A stretch of 64,000 nt of DNA from NCBI GenBank assembly GCA_020026275.1, contig JAHHQQ010000001.1, forward strand, positions 202,050 through 266,049. Direction: 5' to 3'. Both the position numbers and the translations under genes were made by a program. Below, in pieces: positions 52,723 through 62,096 of this stretch (positions within the stretch are counted from its first letter, which is position 1; each line of letters begins with the position of its first letter). Below the pieces are notes generated by a model that was given only the letters and a program-made list of their open reading frames with translations, was not told where the DNA came from and ran no database searches. This DNA comes from Bacteroidales bacterium. GTDB taxonomy: Bacteria > Bacteroidota > Bacteroidia > Bacteroidales > UBA932.

Positions 52723-55272
52723 CTATTCAAATGTAACGATAGTCACACCAGTACCACCATATTGAATATCTTCGTCTTTAACAGACAGGACGCCCGGCAC
52801 TGTCTTAAGAAACTTTTGAATTTCTATCCTCAAGGCACCAGTTCCCTTTCCATGCAGGATGCGCACCGACGGCACACTCAACATAATGGCATCATCCACA
52901 TATCTCAATACCGTATCCAACGCTTCATTCGCTCTCATTCCACGCACGTCAATCTCCGTCTTGAAATTGAGTTTCCGCTCTGAAATGGACTTATCCTCTA
53001 CTTGACAGGTGACATGTGTCCCTGCATTCTTGATGGCGGCCTTGTATTCATTGGAAGACACTCTCTCCACACGATCCAAAGGAAGTTTGCTGCTGATATT
53101 TCCAATAATAACCGTCACAGCCTTACTAGAAACCTTCGACACCTCTCCAACCATGCCGTTATCCTTGACACGGATTTTCTCTCCGACTTTCAATACCCCA
53201 TTTCGGAAAGCTACCAGCTTCCTTGCCTCCTCTTCTGCGGCGGCCATCTCTTGTTTCTCCGTTCCAGTCGCTCTTTTAGCTTTACGCGCCTTGTTCCTTT
53301 CATTCCGTTCATTCAGCTGTTTGAGTTTCTCTTCCAGATAATCTTCCTTGTTCCTTTCCTCCTGCTGTTTCTTTTCACTGAGCGCATCCACGAAAGATTT
53401 CAAATTTCTACGAGCCTTAAGCGTCTTTTCCTTTTCTGCCTGTGATTCTTTAATCACTTTGATTGTATTTTCCACTTGGCGATTGGCATTACGGACAATC
53501 GCTTCTGCTTCCTTCCGAGCCTCACTGATAATCTCTTCCTTCATCTTCTTGATTCCCTCCAGTTCCTTCTGATATTTTCCAGTGATATCCTCCAATGTCT
53601 TGTCTGTATGCTTGATACGTTGCAACTTTTCATCTAGCGCTCGACGGTTACGTGCAATTTTTCTCAAATTCCTCTCGATACCAACATACTCCTCACCTGC
53701 CCGATTCTCTGCATCCTTGATAATCGTTTCCGGCAAACCCATTTTCCGAGCAAGCTCAAAGGCAAAGGAGTTGCCTGGCAGACCGATGTCCAGTTTGAAC
53801 AAAGGAGCAATGTTCCTGACATCAAACTGCATGGCTCCATTGATGACACCTGATTCATTGCCAGATGCATATAGCTTTAGATTGGTATAATGAGTAGTGA
53901 TGACACCATACACGCCACGATTATCCAGTTCACTCAAGATAGACTCAGCGATGGCACCTCCGGCTGCCGGTTCTGTACCAGAACCGAACTCATCAATCAA
54001 CACCAATGTCCTGTTGTCCGCATCCTTCAACATATCCCTCATATCCTGCAAAAAAGAACTATACGTACTCAAGTCATTGTCAATAGACTGTCCGTCCCCG
54101 ATATTGACCATAATCCGGTCAAAGACCATCATCTCTGATGTTTCCGAAGTCGGAATAAGCATTCCCCACTGGAACATATACTGAAGCAATCCGACGGTCT
54201 TCAGACAAACGGACTTGCCACCGGCATTCGGCCCTGAAATCAGGAGGATATGTTTCTTGGAATCCAATGAGACAGTCAGCGGAACGATTTCCTTGCCTTC
54301 TTTCTTAAGGGTTTTTTCCAAAAGTGGATGGCGGGCCTTTCGCAGGTTCATCTCCGCATTTTCGGAAATGATTGGCATACCGGCAATATAATCAAGGGCC
54401 GTCATCGCCTTGGCCATCAGAAAGTCCATTTCTCCAATCTGTCTGGCTCCTTCCATGAGTTCGGGAACATATTCCCTGACAAACTCACTGAATTCGGACA
54501 AGATTCGGGAAATTTCCCGATTTTCAGAAAAATGAAGTTCACTGACTTCATTTTCAATTTCCACAATTTCCGCCGGTTCTATAAATGTCGTTTTTCCAGA
54601 TGCAGACTCGTCATACACAAATCCCTGAATCTTCCTTTTGTTAGATGAACTGACCGGTATGAGCAAACGACCATCACGGACTACCACTGCAGCATCTTCT
54701 TCCACTATCCCATCTTGTTGAGCCTTCCGCAACAACACATTGATCCGTTTGGAAATGGCACCCTCTTTCTCCCGGATGAGACGCCTTATCTCATACAAAT
54801 CATCTGAAGCCGTGTCCTTGACATTACCGAACTTGTCCAGAATCTGGTCAATCTTCTGCTGGATTTCCGGGAACAGAAACATTCTGGCAGCAATCTTATT
54901 CAGATTAGGATATACCCCATCCTTTATATTTTCAAAAAAATGTCTGATCTTCCGCATGGTCTCCAACATGGTACGCAATTTACCCATGGACAAAAGATCA
55001 ATTCGAGCACCGTCATTGACCAATATTTCTAGAAAAGGTATGCAATCAATGTATCCGCTCGTCGGAAACGAGTCCTCAAACATCATGACCAACCTCATCT
55101 CATCTGCAAGAAGAAGACGCCTCCTTATTTCGTCCGGATTAGCGGAAAATTTCTCTTCGGCCACTCTTGCAGTGGCGTATTCAGTGCTACATCTATCTGA
55201 AATGGATTTTCTCACACGATCAAATCCCAATTTCATCTCCAACCTGCCAATTCCTTCTATGTTTTCTCCCAT
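52723..55272 (-). CDS. mutS2: Endonuclease MutS2
   Basis: 849 residues. N-terminal MutS core and lever (about 1-310); ATPase domain with Walker A SGPNAGGKSV (about 344-353), DEFGSGTEP Walker B (about 424-432) and FATTHY-like VITTHYTNLK; a long coiled coil rich in Lys/Glu (about 520-650); and a C-terminal Smr nuclease domain with EIDVRGMRANEAL and the HGKGTGALR motif. It lacks the mismatch-recognition domain of MutS1. MutS2 proteins act on recombination intermediates and stalled ribosomes. It begins 9 bp after cdaA. Confidence 0.96.
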   Translation of the reverse strand: MGENIEGIGRLEMKLGFDRVRKSISDRCSTEYATARVAEEKFSANPDEIRRRLLLADEMRLVMMFEDSFPTSGYIDCIPFLEILVNDGARIDLLSMGKLRTMLETMRKIRHFFENIKDGVYPNLNKIAARMFLFPEIQQKIDQILDKFGNVKDTASDDLYEIRRLIREKEGAISKRINVLLRKAQQDGIVEEDAAVVVRDGRLLIPVSSSNKRKIQGFVYDESASGKTTFIEPAEIVEIENEVSELHFSENREISRILSEFSEFVREYVPELMEGARQIGEMDFLMAKAMTALDYIAGMPIISENAEMNLRKARHPLLEKTLKKEGKEIVPLTVSLDSKKHILLISGPNAGGKSVCLKTVGLLQYMFQWGMLIPTSETSEMMVFDRIMVNIGDGQSIDNDLSTYSSFLQDMRDMLKDADNRTLVLIDEFGSGTEPAAGGAIAESILSELDNRGVYGVITTHYTNLKLYASGNESGVINGAMQFDVRNIAPLFKLDIGLPGNSFAFELARKMGLPETIIKDAENRAGEEYVGIERNLRKIARNRRALDEKLQRIKHTDKTLEDITGKYQKELEGIKKMKEEIISEARKEAEAIVRNANRQVENTIKVIKESQAEKEKTLKARRNLKSFVDALSEKKQQEERNKEDYLEEKLKQLNERNERNKARKAKRATGTEKQEMAAAEEEARKLVAFRNGVLKVGEKIRVKDNGMVGEVSKVSSKAVTVIIGNISSKLPLDRVERVSSNEYKAAIKNAGTHVTCQVEDKSISERKLNFKTEIDVRGMRANEALDTVLRYVDDAIMLSVPSVRILHGKGTGALRIEIQKFLKTVPGVLSVKDEDIQYGGTGVTIVTFE

Positions 55273-55281
55273 ATCTCAATA

Positions 55282-56145
55282 TCAGCTTTCTTTATTTTCC
55301 GGTACAGATTCTTCCTTCTCCGGATTTGATACAGAAGAATCTCCCCTCTCGGACGAGCGAGCCCCTCCAAGAAGGAGATTCAGTTCATTGATGTTCTCAA
55401 TCGGCGTCACCACCGCATTACGGACAAAAGATATCCGACCCGTCTCTTCGGAAACGACAATCACATCTGCATCACTTTCTTCCGTCATGCCAATAGAAGC
55501 CTTGTGCCTCATACCGAAACTGGCTGGAATGTCCGTCCTCGCCGTAATGGGAAGTGTACATCTGGCAGCTACAATCCGGTCATTGCTGATAATCATCGCT
55601 CCATCATGAAGAGGTGAATTCTTGAAAAAGATATTCATGATCAGACGACGGCTCACCTTGGCATCAATCCGATCTCCTTGCTCTATGATATAATTCAAAT
55701 TGACTTTATGCGGCAACACAATCAGTGCACCAGTCTTGGTCTCGGACATGGCTTGACAGGCAGCGGCAATCTCCCTCACGCTTTCAGCTTCCATAGCTCT
55801 CTCTTCATGCCCTAAAATCTTATTCAAGAAACGGCCGCCCTTGGAGCCGAAACCGCTGTTGCTTCCAACCTTCATCAAAAAATGCCTGATTTCCGGCTGA
55901 AATATGACAATCAGAGCCACAACGCCCACATCGATGAAGGTGCTGACCAACTTGCTCATCAATTTCATGTGCAAAGCATCCACTATTACCATCAGCACAT
56001 AAATGAACAGAATGCCCAGAAAAATGTTAAGTGCGGCAGAATTCCGCATCCATCTGAAAAACAAGAAGATGATGAATGCAACAAGGATAACATCCAAGAT
56101 ATCTATGAAAGACAGTTTCAAGAAACCGAACAAATCTAGTATCAT
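55282..56145 (-). CDS. cdaA: Diadenylate cyclase CdaA
   Basis: 287 residues: three N-terminal hydrophobic helices (about 8-60), a DisA_N catalytic domain and a disordered Ser/Glu-rich tail from about 260. Seen: LHDGAMIISNDRIVAARCTLPI with the DGA motif (about 178-199) and FGMRHKASIGMTEESDADVIVVSEETG, where the usual RHR of the ATP site is RHK. It makes c-di-AMP, which controls turgor, potassium transport and wall synthesis. No CdaR or GlmM gene is adjacent. First gene of cdaA-mutS2-yraN, with a promoter at 56164-56171. Confidence 0.94.
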   Translation of the reverse strand: MILDLFGFLKLSFIDILDVILVAFIIFLFFRWMRNSAALNIFLGILFIYVLMVIVDALHMKLMSKLVSTFIDVGVVALIVIFQPEIRHFLMKVGSNSGFGSKGGRFLNKILGHEERAMEAESVREIAAACQAMSETKTGALIVLPHKVNLNYIIEQGDRIDAKVSRRLIMNIFFKNSPLHDGAMIISNDRIVAARCTLPITARTDIPASFGMRHKASIGMTEESDADVIVVSEETGRISFVRNAVVTPIENINELNLLLGGARSSERGDSSVSNPEKEESVPENKES

Positions 56146-56163
56146 ATCCGAAATTATAGATTA

Positions 56164-56171
56164 CAAATATA
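56164..56171 (-). promoter_or_regulatory. Promoter -7 element of the cdaA-mutS2-yraN transcript
   Basis: Minus strand TATATTTG, 18 bases upstream of the cdaA ATG at 56145. The short leader leaves little room for control at the RNA level. Confidence 0.6.
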
Positions 56172-56233
56172 AACAATTTCTTATACTTATTATATAATAT
56201 CTTTTCCACAAAGAATAAATTTTCCACAACCCC

Positions 56234-56263
56234 TTGAAAATTAAAAAATTAGTCGTATATTTG
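56234..56263 (+). promoter_or_regulatory. Promoter of the rplC-to-rpsC operon
   Basis: TTG at 56234-56236, 19 bp, TATATTTG at 56256-56263: a near-perfect Bacteroidota promoter about 60 bases upstream of rplC, with no room for rpsJ between. Confidence 0.85.
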
Positions 56264-56322
56264 CAGCCCGCAAAAGTATGCGGAGCATATAAGTATTATA
56301 TAAACAATTAATTATCAAACCA

Positions 56323-56943
56323 ATGCCTGGATTAATTGGAAAGAAAATCGGAATGACTTCCGTTTTCAGTGCTGATGGAAAGAATATTCCATGCACTGTC
56401 ATTGAGGCTGGTCCATGTGTTGTTACGCAGGTTCGTACAGTAGAAAAAGATGGTTATGCCGCTGTTCAGCTTGCCTATGACGAAATTTCAGAAAAACATG
56501 CCAGCGCCCCACTCAGAGGGCATTTTGCTAAGGCAGGAACCACTCCTAAACGTAAATTGGTTGAATTCCCGGCCGATTTCGCAGGAGAGCTCAAATTAGG
56601 CGACACTGTCACTTTGGACATCTTCAACGATGCAAAATATGTTGACGTTGCCGGTACTTCTAAAGGTAAAGGATTTCAGGGTGTAGTTCACCGCTATCAC
56701 TTCCAAGGTGTCGGTGGCAAGACTCACGGTCAGCACAACAGACTTCGTCACCCTGGTTCATTGGGCGCATCTTCATGGCCATCACGCGTTTTCAAAGGTA
56801 TGAGAATGGCTGGTCATATGGGTAATGAAAGAGTGAAGGTTGAAAACCTCACAATCATGAAGTTGATCCCAGAGAACAATCTTATCGTTGTAAAGGGCTC
56901 TGTTCCAGGAGCAAAAGGTTCTTATCTGATTTTGGAGGCTTAA
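56323..56943 (+). CDS. rplC: 50S ribosomal protein L3; first gene of the rplC-rpsC segment
   Basis: 206 residues: [20 protein letters not shown] start, [38 protein letters not shown] core around 112-145 and [20 protein letters not shown]. It initiates 50S assembly. The usual upstream gene rpsJ is not present; a promoter and the divergent cdaA lie upstream instead. Confidence 0.97.
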   Translation: MPGLIGKKIGMTSVFSADGKNIPCTVIEAGPCVVTQVRTVEKDGYAAVQLAYDEISEKHASAPLRGHFAKAGTTPKRKLVEFPADFAGELKLGDTVTLDIFNDAKYVDVAGTSKGKGFQGVVHRYHFQGVGGKTHGQHNRLRHPGSLGASSWPSRVFKGMRMAGHMGNERVKVENLTIMKLIPENNLIVVKGSVPGAKGSYLILEA

Positions 56944-56947
56944 AATT

Positions 56948-57577
56948 ATGGAATTGAACGTTTTGAAAATCGACGGATCAGAATCTGGAAAGAAGGTTGT
57001 CCTCGATGAAAAAGTATTCGGTATCACTCCGAATGATCACGCAATCTATTTGGATGTAGTACAATATCTCGCTAACCAGCGTCAGGGTACTTCCAAGACC
57101 AAAGATAGAAGTGAGATTGCATATAGCACCAAGAAGCTCGGTCGTCAGAAAGGTGGCGGTGGCGCTCGTCATGGTAGTTTGAAAGCAAATATCTTTGTAG
57201 GTGGCGGCCGTGTTTTCGGTCCTAAACCACGTACTTATGATTCTAAGTTGAACAAGAAAGTGAAACAGCTTGCAAGATTCTCCGCTCTTTCTTACAAAGC
57301 ATTGGAGAATGCAATTACAGTTGTTGAGCCATTCACTATGGAAGCGCCTAAGACCAAGGATCTTCTTCACATTGTAGAGGCTTTGAAAGCCGGCAAAAGA
57401 AAGGTCCTCATCGTTCTTCCTGAGAACTCATACAACATTTTCCTTTCATCACGTAACCTTCCTGAAGTAAAGGTCATCACGGTCAACGAGATCAGCACTT
57501 ATGCCATCATGAATGCAAATTCTCTCGTTATGGTTGACGGCGTACAGGATATCCTGGCTTCAAGGGTCAATTGCTAA
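56948..57577 (+). CDS. rplD: 50S ribosomal protein L4
   Basis: 209 residues: VQYLANQRQGTSKTKDRSEI (around 37-56), then the tunnel loop KLGRQKGGGGARHGSLKANIFVGGGRVFGPKPR and ALSYKALENAITVV. Lines the exit tunnel; in E. coli it also represses the S10 operon. 4 bp after rplC. Confidence 0.97.
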   Translation: MELNVLKIDGSESGKKVVLDEKVFGITPNDHAIYLDVVQYLANQRQGTSKTKDRSEIAYSTKKLGRQKGGGGARHGSLKANIFVGGGRVFGPKPRTYDSKLNKKVKQLARFSALSYKALENAITVVEPFTMEAPKTKDLLHIVEALKAGKRKVLIVLPENSYNIFLSSRNLPEVKVITVNEISTYAIMNANSLVMVDGVQDILASRVNC

Positions 57578-57589
57578 AAAGATTGAGAG

Positions 57590-57880
57590 ATGGGAATTAT
57601 AATTAAGCCAATAGTAACAGAAAAGTTGACGGCTCAGGGCGAAAAGTTGAACCGTTACGGCTTCATCGTTGATCGTGCAGCCAACAAACTCCAGATCAAG
57701 ACAGCCGTAGAGCAGATGTACAATGTATCAGTAGCTGATATCAATACCATCAACTATCACGGCAAGAAAAAATCTCGCTATACTAAGACAGGTATGGTAA
57801 CAGGTCGTGCTAACCATTACAAGAAAGCATATGTTACACTTGCCGGCGAGGACAAGATTGATTTCTACAGTAACATTTAA
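57590..57880 (+). CDS. rplW: 50S ribosomal protein L23
   Basis: 96 residues: [44 protein letters not shown] (3-46) and the C-terminal strand. Docking site for SRP and trigger factor at the tunnel exit. 12 bp after rplD. Confidence 0.97.
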   Translation: MGIIIKPIVTEKLTAQGEKLNRYGFIVDRAANKLQIKTAVEQMYNVSVADINTINYHGKKKSRYTKTGMVTGRANHYKKAYVTLAGEDKIDFYSNI

Positions 57881-57891
57881 GGGATAAAGCA

Positions 57892-58716
57892 ATGGCAGTA
57901 AGAAAATTCAAACCAGTTACTCCTGGTCAAAGGAATAAGGTAATCAGCGCTTTTGACGACATTACCACCAACAAACCTCATAAAGCTTTGCTTGAACCCC
58001 TGAAGCATACAGGTGGTCGTAACCATTCTGGTCACATGACAATGCGTTGCATCGGCGGTGGCCACAAGAGAATGTACCGTATCATCGACTTCTTGAGAGA
58101 CAAGGATACATGCAAAGCAACTGTATTGACAATTGAATATGATCCAAACCGCAGCGCACGAATCGCGCTCGTAGGTTATGAGGATGGTGAGAAGCGTTAT
58201 ATCATCGCACCTGCAGGACTTAAAGTCGGACAGGAAATCGCTTCCGGTTCAGGCGTAGCTCCTGAACTTGGCAACACTCTTCCTCTAAGTGAAATTCCAA
58301 TCGGTACACTCGTACACAACATTGAACTTCGTCCTGGCCAGGGCGGTGCAATGGCACGTTCAGCTGGTACTTTCGCACAGCTGGCAGCAAGAGAGGGAAA
58401 ACACGCAGTCCTTCGTCTCCCTTCAGGTGAGACAAGAATGGTGCTCGTAACTTGCCGTGCAACCGTAGGTGTTGTATCCAATTCAGAACACAGTTTGGAG
58501 TCTTCCGGTAAAGCCGGACGCTCTAGGAACCTCGGTCGCAGACCTCACGTACGTGGTGTCGTAATGAACCCAGTAGATCACCCAATGGGTGGTGGTGAAG
58601 GTCGTGCTTCAGGAGGTCACCCAAGATCACGTAAGGGCATACCAGCTAAGGGATACAAGACACGTAACCCTAAAGCAACTTCAAACAAGTTCATTATTGA
58701 AAGAAGAAAAAAATAA
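57892..58716 (+). CDS. rplB: 50S ribosomal protein L2
   Basis: 274 residues: [19 protein letters not shown] start, [23 protein letters not shown] (43-65), [26 protein letters not shown] and the C-terminal [20 protein letters not shown] with the conserved His near the peptidyl-transferase centre. Confidence 0.98.
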   Translation: MAVRKFKPVTPGQRNKVISAFDDITTNKPHKALLEPLKHTGGRNHSGHMTMRCIGGGHKRMYRIIDFLRDKDTCKATVLTIEYDPNRSARIALVGYEDGEKRYIIAPAGLKVGQEIASGSGVAPELGNTLPLSEIPIGTLVHNIELRPGQGGAMARSAGTFAQLAAREGKHAVLRLPSGETRMVLVTCRATVGVVSNSEHSLESSGKAGRSRNLGRRPHVRGVVMNPVDHPMGGGEGRASGGHPRSRKGIPAKGYKTRNPKATSNKFIIERRKK

Positions 58717-58736
58717 CGGAATAAATCTTTAGAGTT

Positions 58737-59009
58737 ATGAGTCGTTCACTAAGAAAAGGTCCATACATCCAGGAGGCCCTGGAGAAAAGAATTCTTGCTA
58801 TGAATGATGGTAGCAAGAAGAAAGAAGTAGTCAAGACTTGGTCACGCGCAAGCATGATTTCTCCTGACTTTGTAGGCCATACTATCGCAGTGCATAACGG
58901 AAACAAATTTATTCCGGTATATGTAACTGAGAACATGGTTGGCCACAAACTTGGCGAGTTTGCTCCTACAAGAACTTTCAAAGGCCATTCAGGCAACAAT
59001 AAGAGGTAG
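58737..59009 (+). CDS. rpsS: 30S ribosomal protein S19
   Basis: 90 residues: [19 protein letters not shown] start, [48 protein letters not shown] core, [10 protein letters not shown] end. 20 bp after rplB. Confidence 0.97.
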   Translation: MSRSLRKGPYIQEALEKRILAMNDGSKKKEVVKTWSRASMISPDFVGHTIAVHNGNKFIPVYVTENMVGHKLGEFAPTRTFKGHSGNNKR

Positions 59010-59032
59010 AATTATTTAAATGATTTGAAATT

Positions 59033-59455
59033 ATGGGAGCTCGTAAAAGACAAATGGCCGAGAGGCTTAAAGAAATAAAGAAGAACACAGCAATCGCTAA
59101 GTTGAATGATGTTCCTACATCTCCACGCAAGATGCGTCTTGTAGCAGACACTGTAAGAGGTGTAGAAGTAAATCGTGCTTTAGATCTTTTGAAATTCTCA
59201 AAGAAAGCACCTTCTGTCCGTCTCGAGAAACTTCTTCGCAGCGCAATCGCAAACTGGGAAGCAAAGAATCCTGAGAACACGGCAGAATTGGATAATGGTA
59301 ATGTAATCATCAAGACTATCATGGTAGATGAAGGTCGCACACTCAAAAGAATCCGTCCTTGTCCTCAGGGTAGAGCTGGTAGAATCCGCAAGCGTTCTAA
59401 CCACGTTACCATCATCTTAGACGTCAAGAAACCATCAACAGTGGAGGAGAAATAA
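59033..59455 (+). CDS. rplV: 50S ribosomal protein L22
   Basis: 140 residues: an N-terminal charged extension [18 protein letters not shown], then the L22 core with [38 protein letters not shown] and tunnel loop [24 protein letters not shown]. It ends 1 bp before rpsC. Confidence 0.97.
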   Translation: MGARKRQMAERLKEIKKNTAIAKLNDVPTSPRKMRLVADTVRGVEVNRALDLLKFSKKAPSVRLEKLLRSAIANWEAKNPENTAELDNGNVIIKTIMVDEGRTLKRIRPCPQGRAGRIRKRSNHVTIILDVKKPSTVEEK

Positions 59456-59456
59456 T

Positions 59457-60203
59457 ATGGGACAGAAAACAAATCCTATCAGCAACAGAATCGGTATCAC
59501 CCGTGGTTGGGACTCTAACTGGTGTGGTGGTAACTATGCGGAGAAAATCGCAGAAGATTACAAAATCCGCCAGTATCTTGTAAACCGTCTTGCAAAAGCA
59601 AGCATTTCCAAGATTGTAATCGAAAGAACTCTCAAACTTATCACAGTCACTATTCAGGCTGCAAGACCAGGTGTCATCATCGGCAAAGGCGGCCAGGAAG
59701 TTGACAAACTCAAGGAAGAGCTCAAGAAGATTACCAACAAAGATGTTCAAATCAATATCTTCGAGGTCAAGAGACCAGAAGTTGATGCCCACATCGTTGC
59801 AGACAGCATTGCACGCCAGATTGAAGGTCGTGTATCATACAGAAGAGCTATCAAGATGGCTGTCGCTTCTGCAATGAGAGCCGGTGCAGATGGTATCAAA
59901 GTTCAGATCAGCGGTCGTGTCGGCGGTGCTGAAATGGCTAGAAGCGAAATGTTCAAAGAGGGAAGGACTCCACTCCATACATTCCGCGCCGATATCGACT
60001 ACGCACTTGCTGTAGCCAACACCAAAGTTGGCGCTCTAGGCATCAAAGTTTGGATTTGCAACGGTGAGGTTTACGACAAGAGAGACCTTTCTCCTAATGC
60101 GGGGCTTTCTGCAGCTAACGCTCAGGGCCAGAATCAGAACAACCGTCGTGGCGGTCAGCGTCGTGGTGGTCGTGGTCGCAGAAACCAGAACAACGCAAAG
60201 TAA
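59457..60203 (+). CDS. rpsC: 30S ribosomal protein S3; last gene of the rplC-rpsC segment
   Basis: 248 residues: [22 protein letters not shown] start, KH domain with [20 protein letters not shown] (68-87), C-domain [23 protein letters not shown], and an Arg/Gly/Asn-rich C-terminal tail from about 222 ([20 protein letters not shown]). A terminator follows the stop within 32 bp, where rplP would normally continue. Confidence 0.97.
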   Translation: MGQKTNPISNRIGITRGWDSNWCGGNYAEKIAEDYKIRQYLVNRLAKASISKIVIERTLKLITVTIQAARPGVIIGKGGQEVDKLKEELKKITNKDVQINIFEVKRPEVDAHIVADSIARQIEGRVSYRRAIKMAVASAMRAGADGIKVQISGRVGGAEMARSEMFKEGRTPLHTFRADIDYALAVANTKVGALGIKVWICNGEVYDKRDLSPNAGLSAANAQGQNQNNRRGGQRRGGRGRRNQNNAK

Positions 60204-60234
60204 TCTGTTCGATAGAACATTACAAGATAATATC

Positions 60235-60269
60235 AAAGAGATATGTCCATTGGGCATATCTCTTTTTTT
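60235..60269 (+). terminator. Terminator after rpsC
   Basis: 14-bp stem (AAAGAGATATGTCC with one wobble) around a 3-base loop, then seven T residues. It closes the rplC-rpsC operon. Confidence 0.92.
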
Positions 60270-60323
60270 ATTATGAAAATGTCTGTAAATTTCCACCTCA
60301 CAGAAACATTGGAACAGAACCGC

Positions 60324-61187
60324 ATGAAACACATTCTACTTACCCTTCTGAGCCTGGTGCTTCCGCTCTCGATGACAGCACAGACCCTCGACAGACATTC
60401 CCTCCGGGACCAGGGACTGGAACGGGAATATTACCTTTACCTTCCGGAAAATATAAAACCGGACGCCCCACTTGTCTTCTCTCTGCATGGATACGGCGGT
60501 CAGGCGCTCAATGTAGGCCAAGGGTTGCGTGAGGTCGCTGACCGTTATGGATTTGCCGTCTGCTATCCGCAAGGCTCCAAGGACGAACTGGGGAAGACCT
60601 GCTGGAATGTAGGCTATACCGTACAGAAGAACATGAAAGTGAATGACGTGGATTTTCTCTGTCATCTGGCGCGGCACCTCCAGAAGACCTGTCACCTCAG
60701 CAGGAAGAACACTTTCTGCACCGGTTATTCCAACGGAGGGGAGATGTGCTATCTCCTCGCCTACCTCAAACCGGATGTATTCGCAGCAGTGGCTCCGATA
60801 GCAGGCCTGACCTTGAAATGGATGTACGACGATCTGGAGCCAAAGCGGCCGGTTCCCGTCATGGAAGTGCATGGCACCCTGGACCGGACTTCATGGTGGA
60901 ACGGAAACCTGGAAGATGACTATTGGGGACACTACATTGCCGTCCCGTTAGCCGTCCATCTCTGGGCAGCCACCGCCAGATGCACCCATGAAGAGACCCT
61001 TCGTCTGCCACAGAGAAGGAATGAAGTCATTCTGCACAAATACGTCGGAGGCAAACCCGTCTGGAAAAAGGGCCCGGCCACGGAAGTCTGGCTGTATGAG
61101 GTCGTAAACGGCATTCATTCCTGTGCGGAGAAAGACATGGACACTTGGGAAGAAGTGTGGAAATTCTTCAGTAAATATCTGAGATAG
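60324..61187 (+). CDS. Secreted PHB-depolymerase/feruloyl-esterase-like alpha/beta hydrolase
   Basis: 287 residues from the ATG at 60324 (MKHILLTLLSLVLP), which gives a clean signal peptide ending near SMTAQ; the longer frame runs back into the rpsC terminator. Seen: oxyanion region LVFSLHGYGGQA, nucleophile FCTGYSNGGEMCYLLA (Ser about 138), Asp in VHGTLDRTSWW and His in VVNGIHSCAEK: a complete LpqC/esterase-PHB-type triad. Six cysteines may form disulfides. The likely role is hydrolysing ester links in plant or dietary polymers; the substrate is not determined. Confidence 0.85.
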   Translation: MKHILLTLLSLVLPLSMTAQTLDRHSLRDQGLEREYYLYLPENIKPDAPLVFSLHGYGGQALNVGQGLREVADRYGFAVCYPQGSKDELGKTCWNVGYTVQKNMKVNDVDFLCHLARHLQKTCHLSRKNTFCTGYSNGGEMCYLLAYLKPDVFAAVAPIAGLTLKWMYDDLEPKRPVPVMEVHGTLDRTSWWNGNLEDDYWGHYIAVPLAVHLWAATARCTHEETLRLPQRRNEVILHKYVGGKPVWKKGPATEVWLYEVVNGIHSCAEKDMDTWEEVWKFFSKYLR

Positions 61188-61200
61188 GGCCGGAACGCAC

Positions 61201-61231
61201 TTGAATTTTTACCCTTTTCTGTCTAACTTGC
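61201..61231 (+). promoter_or_regulatory. Probable promoter of thyA
   Basis: TTG at 61201-61203, 20 bp, TAACTTGC at 61224-61231 (one mismatch to TAnnTTTG), 24 bases upstream of the thyA ATG. Confidence 0.45.
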
Positions 61232-61255
61232 AAAGATTTCAATAGTAAAGTTGCC

Positions 61256-62050
61256 ATGAAACAATATCTAGATCTACTGCAATATATCCTGGACAACGGC
61301 ACTGTCAAGACCGACAGGACCGGAACAGGCACCAAAAGCATTTTCGGCTATCAGATGAGATTCAATCTGGAAGACGGTTTTCCCCTTCTGACCACCAAGA
61401 AGGTCCATCTCAAATCCATCATCCACGAACTGCTCTGGTTCATCAAAGGTGATACCAACATCAAATACCTGAAGGACAACGGAGTGAGCATCTGGGACGA
61501 ATGGGCCGATGAGAATGGAGACCTCGGACCGGTCTATGGACACCAGTGGAGAAGCTGGCCGGCACCGGACGGAAGAAGCATTGACCAGCTCGCCAATGTC
61601 GTGGACATGATCCGCAACCATCCGGACTCCAGAAGAATGGTGGTCAGCGCCTGGAATCCCGGAGAAGTGGACCAGATGGCGCTTCCTCCCTGCCACTGCC
61701 TCTTCCAGTTCTATGTGGCAGACGGCAAACTCTCCTGCCAGCTATATCAGAGAAGTGCGGACACCTTCCTCGGTGTACCTTTCAATATCGCTTCCTATGC
61801 GCTCCTGACCATGATGATCGCTCAGGTATGCGGTCTGAAGCCAGGTGAATTCATCCACACGACGGGAGACACCCACATCTACCTCAACCACATGGACCAG
61901 GTACATCTCCAGCTGAGCAGAGAACCGAGACCTTTGCCGAAGATGGTGCTCAACCCGGAAGTCAAAGACCTCTTCGACTTCAAATACGAAGACTTCACAC
62001 TGGAAGGCTATGACCCATGGCCGGGCATCAAAGCTCCCGTTGCAGTATAA
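61256..62050 (+). CDS. thyA: Thymidylate synthase
   Basis: 264 residues, the length of the short bacterial ThyA. Seen: [20 protein letters not shown], the active-site segment [36 protein letters not shown] block with catalytic Cys near 146, and [23 protein letters not shown]. It makes dTMP using methylene-tetrahydrofolate. folA, which regenerates tetrahydrofolate, lies two genes downstream. Confidence 0.98.
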   Translation: MKQYLDLLQYILDNGTVKTDRTGTGTKSIFGYQMRFNLEDGFPLLTTKKVHLKSIIHELLWFIKGDTNIKYLKDNGVSIWDEWADENGDLGPVYGHQWRSWPAPDGRSIDQLANVVDMIRNHPDSRRMVVSAWNPGEVDQMALPPCHCLFQFYVADGKLSCQLYQRSADTFLGVPFNIASYALLTMMIAQVCGLKPGEFIHTTGDTHIYLNHMDQVHLQLSREPRPLPKMVLNPEVKDLFDFKYEDFTLEGYDPWPGIKAPVAV

Positions 62051-62096
62051 GTCCTGAAAGGACATCCGGATTTTTAACAGATAAAAGATAAGGAAC

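Noticed and set aside
60243..60323. N-terminal extension of the esterase
   Set aside because: It would begin within the rpsC terminator and hide the signal peptide; the ATG at 60324 is preferred.
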